7,335 nt of DNA from JACPFV01 sp052386975. Lineage in GTDB: Bacteria > Pseudomonadota > Gammaproteobacteria > Nevskiales > Nevskiaceae. The stretch is from positions 1 through 7,335 of the forward strand of contig JBQTJQ010000207.1 of the NCBI GenBank assembly GCA_052386975.1, in the 5' to 3' direction. Every line of letters begins with the position of its first letter. The stretch's first letter is position 1. The position numbers and the translations under genes are program-made. Shown here piece after piece: positions 6,057 through 7,335 of this stretch. The notes under the pieces were generated by a model. The model saw nothing but the letters and a program-made list of their open reading frames with translations. It searched no databases and had not been told where the DNA came from.

Positions 6057-6691
6057 CGGGGGGCGGCGACGATCCCTGCAAGGTCGGCGGCGAGTGTATC
6101 CAGCTTGTGTGGCGGCTGGAAATAGCCGGCCACGCGGCCGCGATCGTCGATCAGCACGAGCGCGGCGCTGTGGTCCACCGTGTAGTCGTCCTGCCGGGCG
6201 CCCGGGATCTTGACGTAGGCCAGGCCCAGGCTCGCGCACAGCGCGTCGACCTGCTCGCGCGGCCCGCTCACGCCGCGGATCGCGCCGCCGAAGTAATCCA
6301 CGTAGGTCTTCAGTACCGTCGGGGTGTCGCGCTCCGGGTCGACCGACAGGAACAGGTACTCGAGCGGCTGGTCGCGCAGCGCGGCGTGCCGGCGCAACTG
6401 CTTCATCAGGCCCAGCGTGGTGGGGCAGACGTCGGGACAATGCGTGAACCCGGCGAACAGCAGCGTCCAGTGGCCCTGCAAGCCGGCGTTGGTGAAGTCC
6501 TTGCCGTCCTGGTCGCTCAACTCGAAAGCTGCGACCGGGCGCGGCTCGGCCAGCCGCGTGCCGGAGACCGGCTGCGGCACGGTCACCGGTGCGTACAGGA
6601 ACGTGGCGGCGAGGGCGCCGAGCGCGGCCGCGGCCAGCGCGGCGACGGCGAGTGCGAGACGGGCTGGTTTTGGGGCCATCGGGGCCCGCAT
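6053..6691 (-). CDS. senC: SCO1/SenC family copper-binding thioredoxin-fold protein
   Basis: SCO proteins are membrane-tethered periplasmic proteins that hand copper to, and reduce the cysteines of, the CuA site of cytochrome c oxidase. From the start chosen here the product has 212 residues. A single N-terminal anchor helix spans about 12-33. The thioredoxin fold follows, with GFTHCPDVCPTT holding the CxxxC copper ligands (Cys85, Cys89), LSVDPERDTP (115-124), and the third ligand His174 in VDHSA. ATG 6691 is preferred because GGGGA lies 9 bases upstream on the minus strand. ATG 6679 is also possible and leaves the helix intact. ATG 6745 would overlap the divergent prmB by 40 bases and add residues with no family match, so I reject it. 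The stop overlaps the PCu(A)C start (ATGA), which supports a joint copper-delivery role. The family is certain; the exact start is not. Confidence 0.93.
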   Translation of the reverse strand: MRAPMAPKPARLALAVAALAAAALGALAATFLYAPVTVPQPVSGTRLAEPRPVAAFELSDQDGKDFTNAGLQGHWTLLFAGFTHCPDVCPTTLGLMKQLRRHAALRDQPLEYLFLSVDPERDTPTVLKTYVDYFGGAIRGVSGPREQVDALCASLGLAYVKIPGARQDDYTVDHSAALVLIDDRGRVAGYFQPPHKLDTLAADLAGIVAAPR

Positions 6692-6694
6692 ACT
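6665..6694 (+). promoter_or_regulatory. Possible promoter for prmB, inside the SCO 5' end
   Basis: CATACT (6689-6694) matches the -10 consensus at 4 of 6 positions, and a poor -35-like TGGTTT (6665-6670) lies 18 bases upstream. Initiation would fall about 6701, only a few bases before the prmB ATG, so the message would be nearly leaderless. That would agree with the missing Shine-Dalgarno. The match is weak, and this is a suggestion only. Confidence 0.2.
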
Positions 6695-6705
6695 AGCGAA
6701 TCCCC

Positions 6706-7335
6706 ATGCGAACGCCCGCCTTGCGCACGATCCGCGACCTGGCACGCTGGGGCGCCTCCGAGTTTGGCCGCGCGCGGCTGCATTTCGGCCACGGCACCGA
6801 CAACGCGCTGGATGAGGCTTTTCACCTGGTGACCTGGGCGCTGAAGCTGCCGCACGACCTGCCCAAGCCCTATTTCGACGCGAAACTGACGCCCGCCGAG
6901 ACGCGCAAGGTCATGGCGCTGCTGCGCAAGCGCGTGAGGACGCGCAAGCCGGCGGCCTACCTGACCGGCGAGATGTGGTTCGCGGGCCTGGCCTTCGAGG
7001 TCGACGAGCGCGTGCTGATCCCACGCTCGCCGATCGCCGAACTGGTCGATCACCGGTTCCGGCCGTGGCTGCCGGCCGAGCCGGCCCGCATTCTCGACCT
7101 GTGCGCCGGCAGCGGCTGCATCGCCGTGGCCTGCGCGATGGCGTTCCCGGGTGCCGGCGTCGACGCCGTCGAGATCGACGCGGGGGCCTTGGCCGTCATG
7201 CGCCGGAACATCGCCCGCCACGGCGTGCAGGACCGGGTGCAGGCGATCCGCTCGGACCTGTTCTCCGCGGTGCCGGGCCGCAAGTACGGCTTGATCGTCA
7301 GCAATCCACCCTATGTGCCGACCGCGCGCTGGAAG
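6706..7335 (+). CDS. prmB: Ribosomal protein uL3 glutamine N5-methyltransferase, 3' end outside the window
   Basis: PrmB uses S-adenosylmethionine to methylate a glutamine of ribosomal protein uL3 (Gln150 in E. coli). The frame is open from ATG 6706 to the window edge, 210 codons of roughly 300 (E. coli 310). The N-terminal helical domain shows FGHGTDNALDEAFHLV (27-42), which marks PrmB rather than PrmC. DERVLIPRSPIAEL follows, then the SAM-binding LDLCAGSGC (130-138), the acidic VEID and RSDLF motifs, and the catalytic NPPY (200-203). An in-frame TAG at 6694-6696 and no GTG or TTG after it make ATG 6706 the first possible start. No Shine-Dalgarno is visible before it. It is divergent from the SCO gene, with only 14 bases between the chosen starts. 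Because the frame has no stop in the window, a stop-to-stop ORF search could easily miss it. Confidence 0.96.
   Translation, partial: MRTPALRTIRDLARWGASEFGRARLHFGHGTDNALDEAFHLVTWALKLPHDLPKPYFDAKLTPAETRKVMALLRKRVRTRKPAAYLTGEMWFAGLAFEVDERVLIPRSPIAELVDHRFRPWLPAEPARILDLCAGSGCIAVACAMAFPGAGVDAVEIDAGALAVMRRNIARHGVQDRVQAIRSDLFSAVPGRKYGLIVSNPPYVPTARWK

Noticed and set aside
6057..6440. Upstream extension of the PCu(A)C frame to 266 codons
   Set aside because: The added part overlaps the SCO gene in another frame, is Arg/Pro-rich, and the ATG at 6056 opens directly into a signal peptide.
1..7335. Search for a mobile element, CRISPR array, tRNA, toxin-antitoxin pair or defence system
   Set aside because: No transposase, integrase, spaced repeats or RNA-like folds are visible. 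Coding fills almost the whole window with conserved chromosomal genes.

Overview
The window is a high-G+C stretch of bacterial chromosome. It is packed with housekeeping genes whose proteins look gammaproteobacterial. Ribosomal protein S1, IHF beta, LapA, LapB, BepA, Psd and PrmB all align from memory with their Escherichia coli counterparts. The strong GC bias and the order rpsA-ihfB-lapA-lapB suggest a GC-rich gammaproteobacterium (Lysobacterales/Nevskiales-like). That placement is inference; no rRNA or other taxonomic marker is present.

Layout. Bases 1-1236 (+) hold the 3' three-quarters of rpsA, ended by a textbook intrinsic terminator at 1255-1287. A 168-base gap (1237-1404) holds that terminator and a probable promoter for the next unit, ihfB-lapA-lapB (1405-3182, +), in which lapA and lapB overlap by 8 bases. 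This unit converges tail-to-tail, 4 bases apart, on a minus-strand group read from right to left. That group is a SCO-type copper/thiol protein (6053-6691), a PCu(A)C copper chaperone (5640-6056), phosphatidylserine decarboxylase psd (4762-5643) and, after 105 bases, a BepA-type periplasmic metalloprotease (3187-4656). SCO/PCu(A)C and PCu(A)C/psd are each joined by a 4-base ATGA overlap. At the right edge prmB starts at 6706 (+), almost back-to-back with the SCO gene, and runs off the window.

How the genes fit together. rpsA and ihfB serve translation and nucleoid architecture, and prmB modifies ribosomal protein uL3. The middle is about the cell envelope: LapA/LapB tune LPS synthesis through LpxC turnover, BepA guards outer-membrane (LptD/BAM) assembly, and Psd makes phosphatidylethanolamine. 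SCO and PCu(A)C deliver copper for the CuA site of cytochrome c oxidase.

I see no mobile element, CRISPR array, tRNA, rRNA, phage gene or defence system, and no sign of horizontal transfer. I did not find an undescribed system. The most notable points are the coupling of psd to copper-chaperone genes, the clustering of LPS and phospholipid quality-control genes, and the very tight intergenic junctions.
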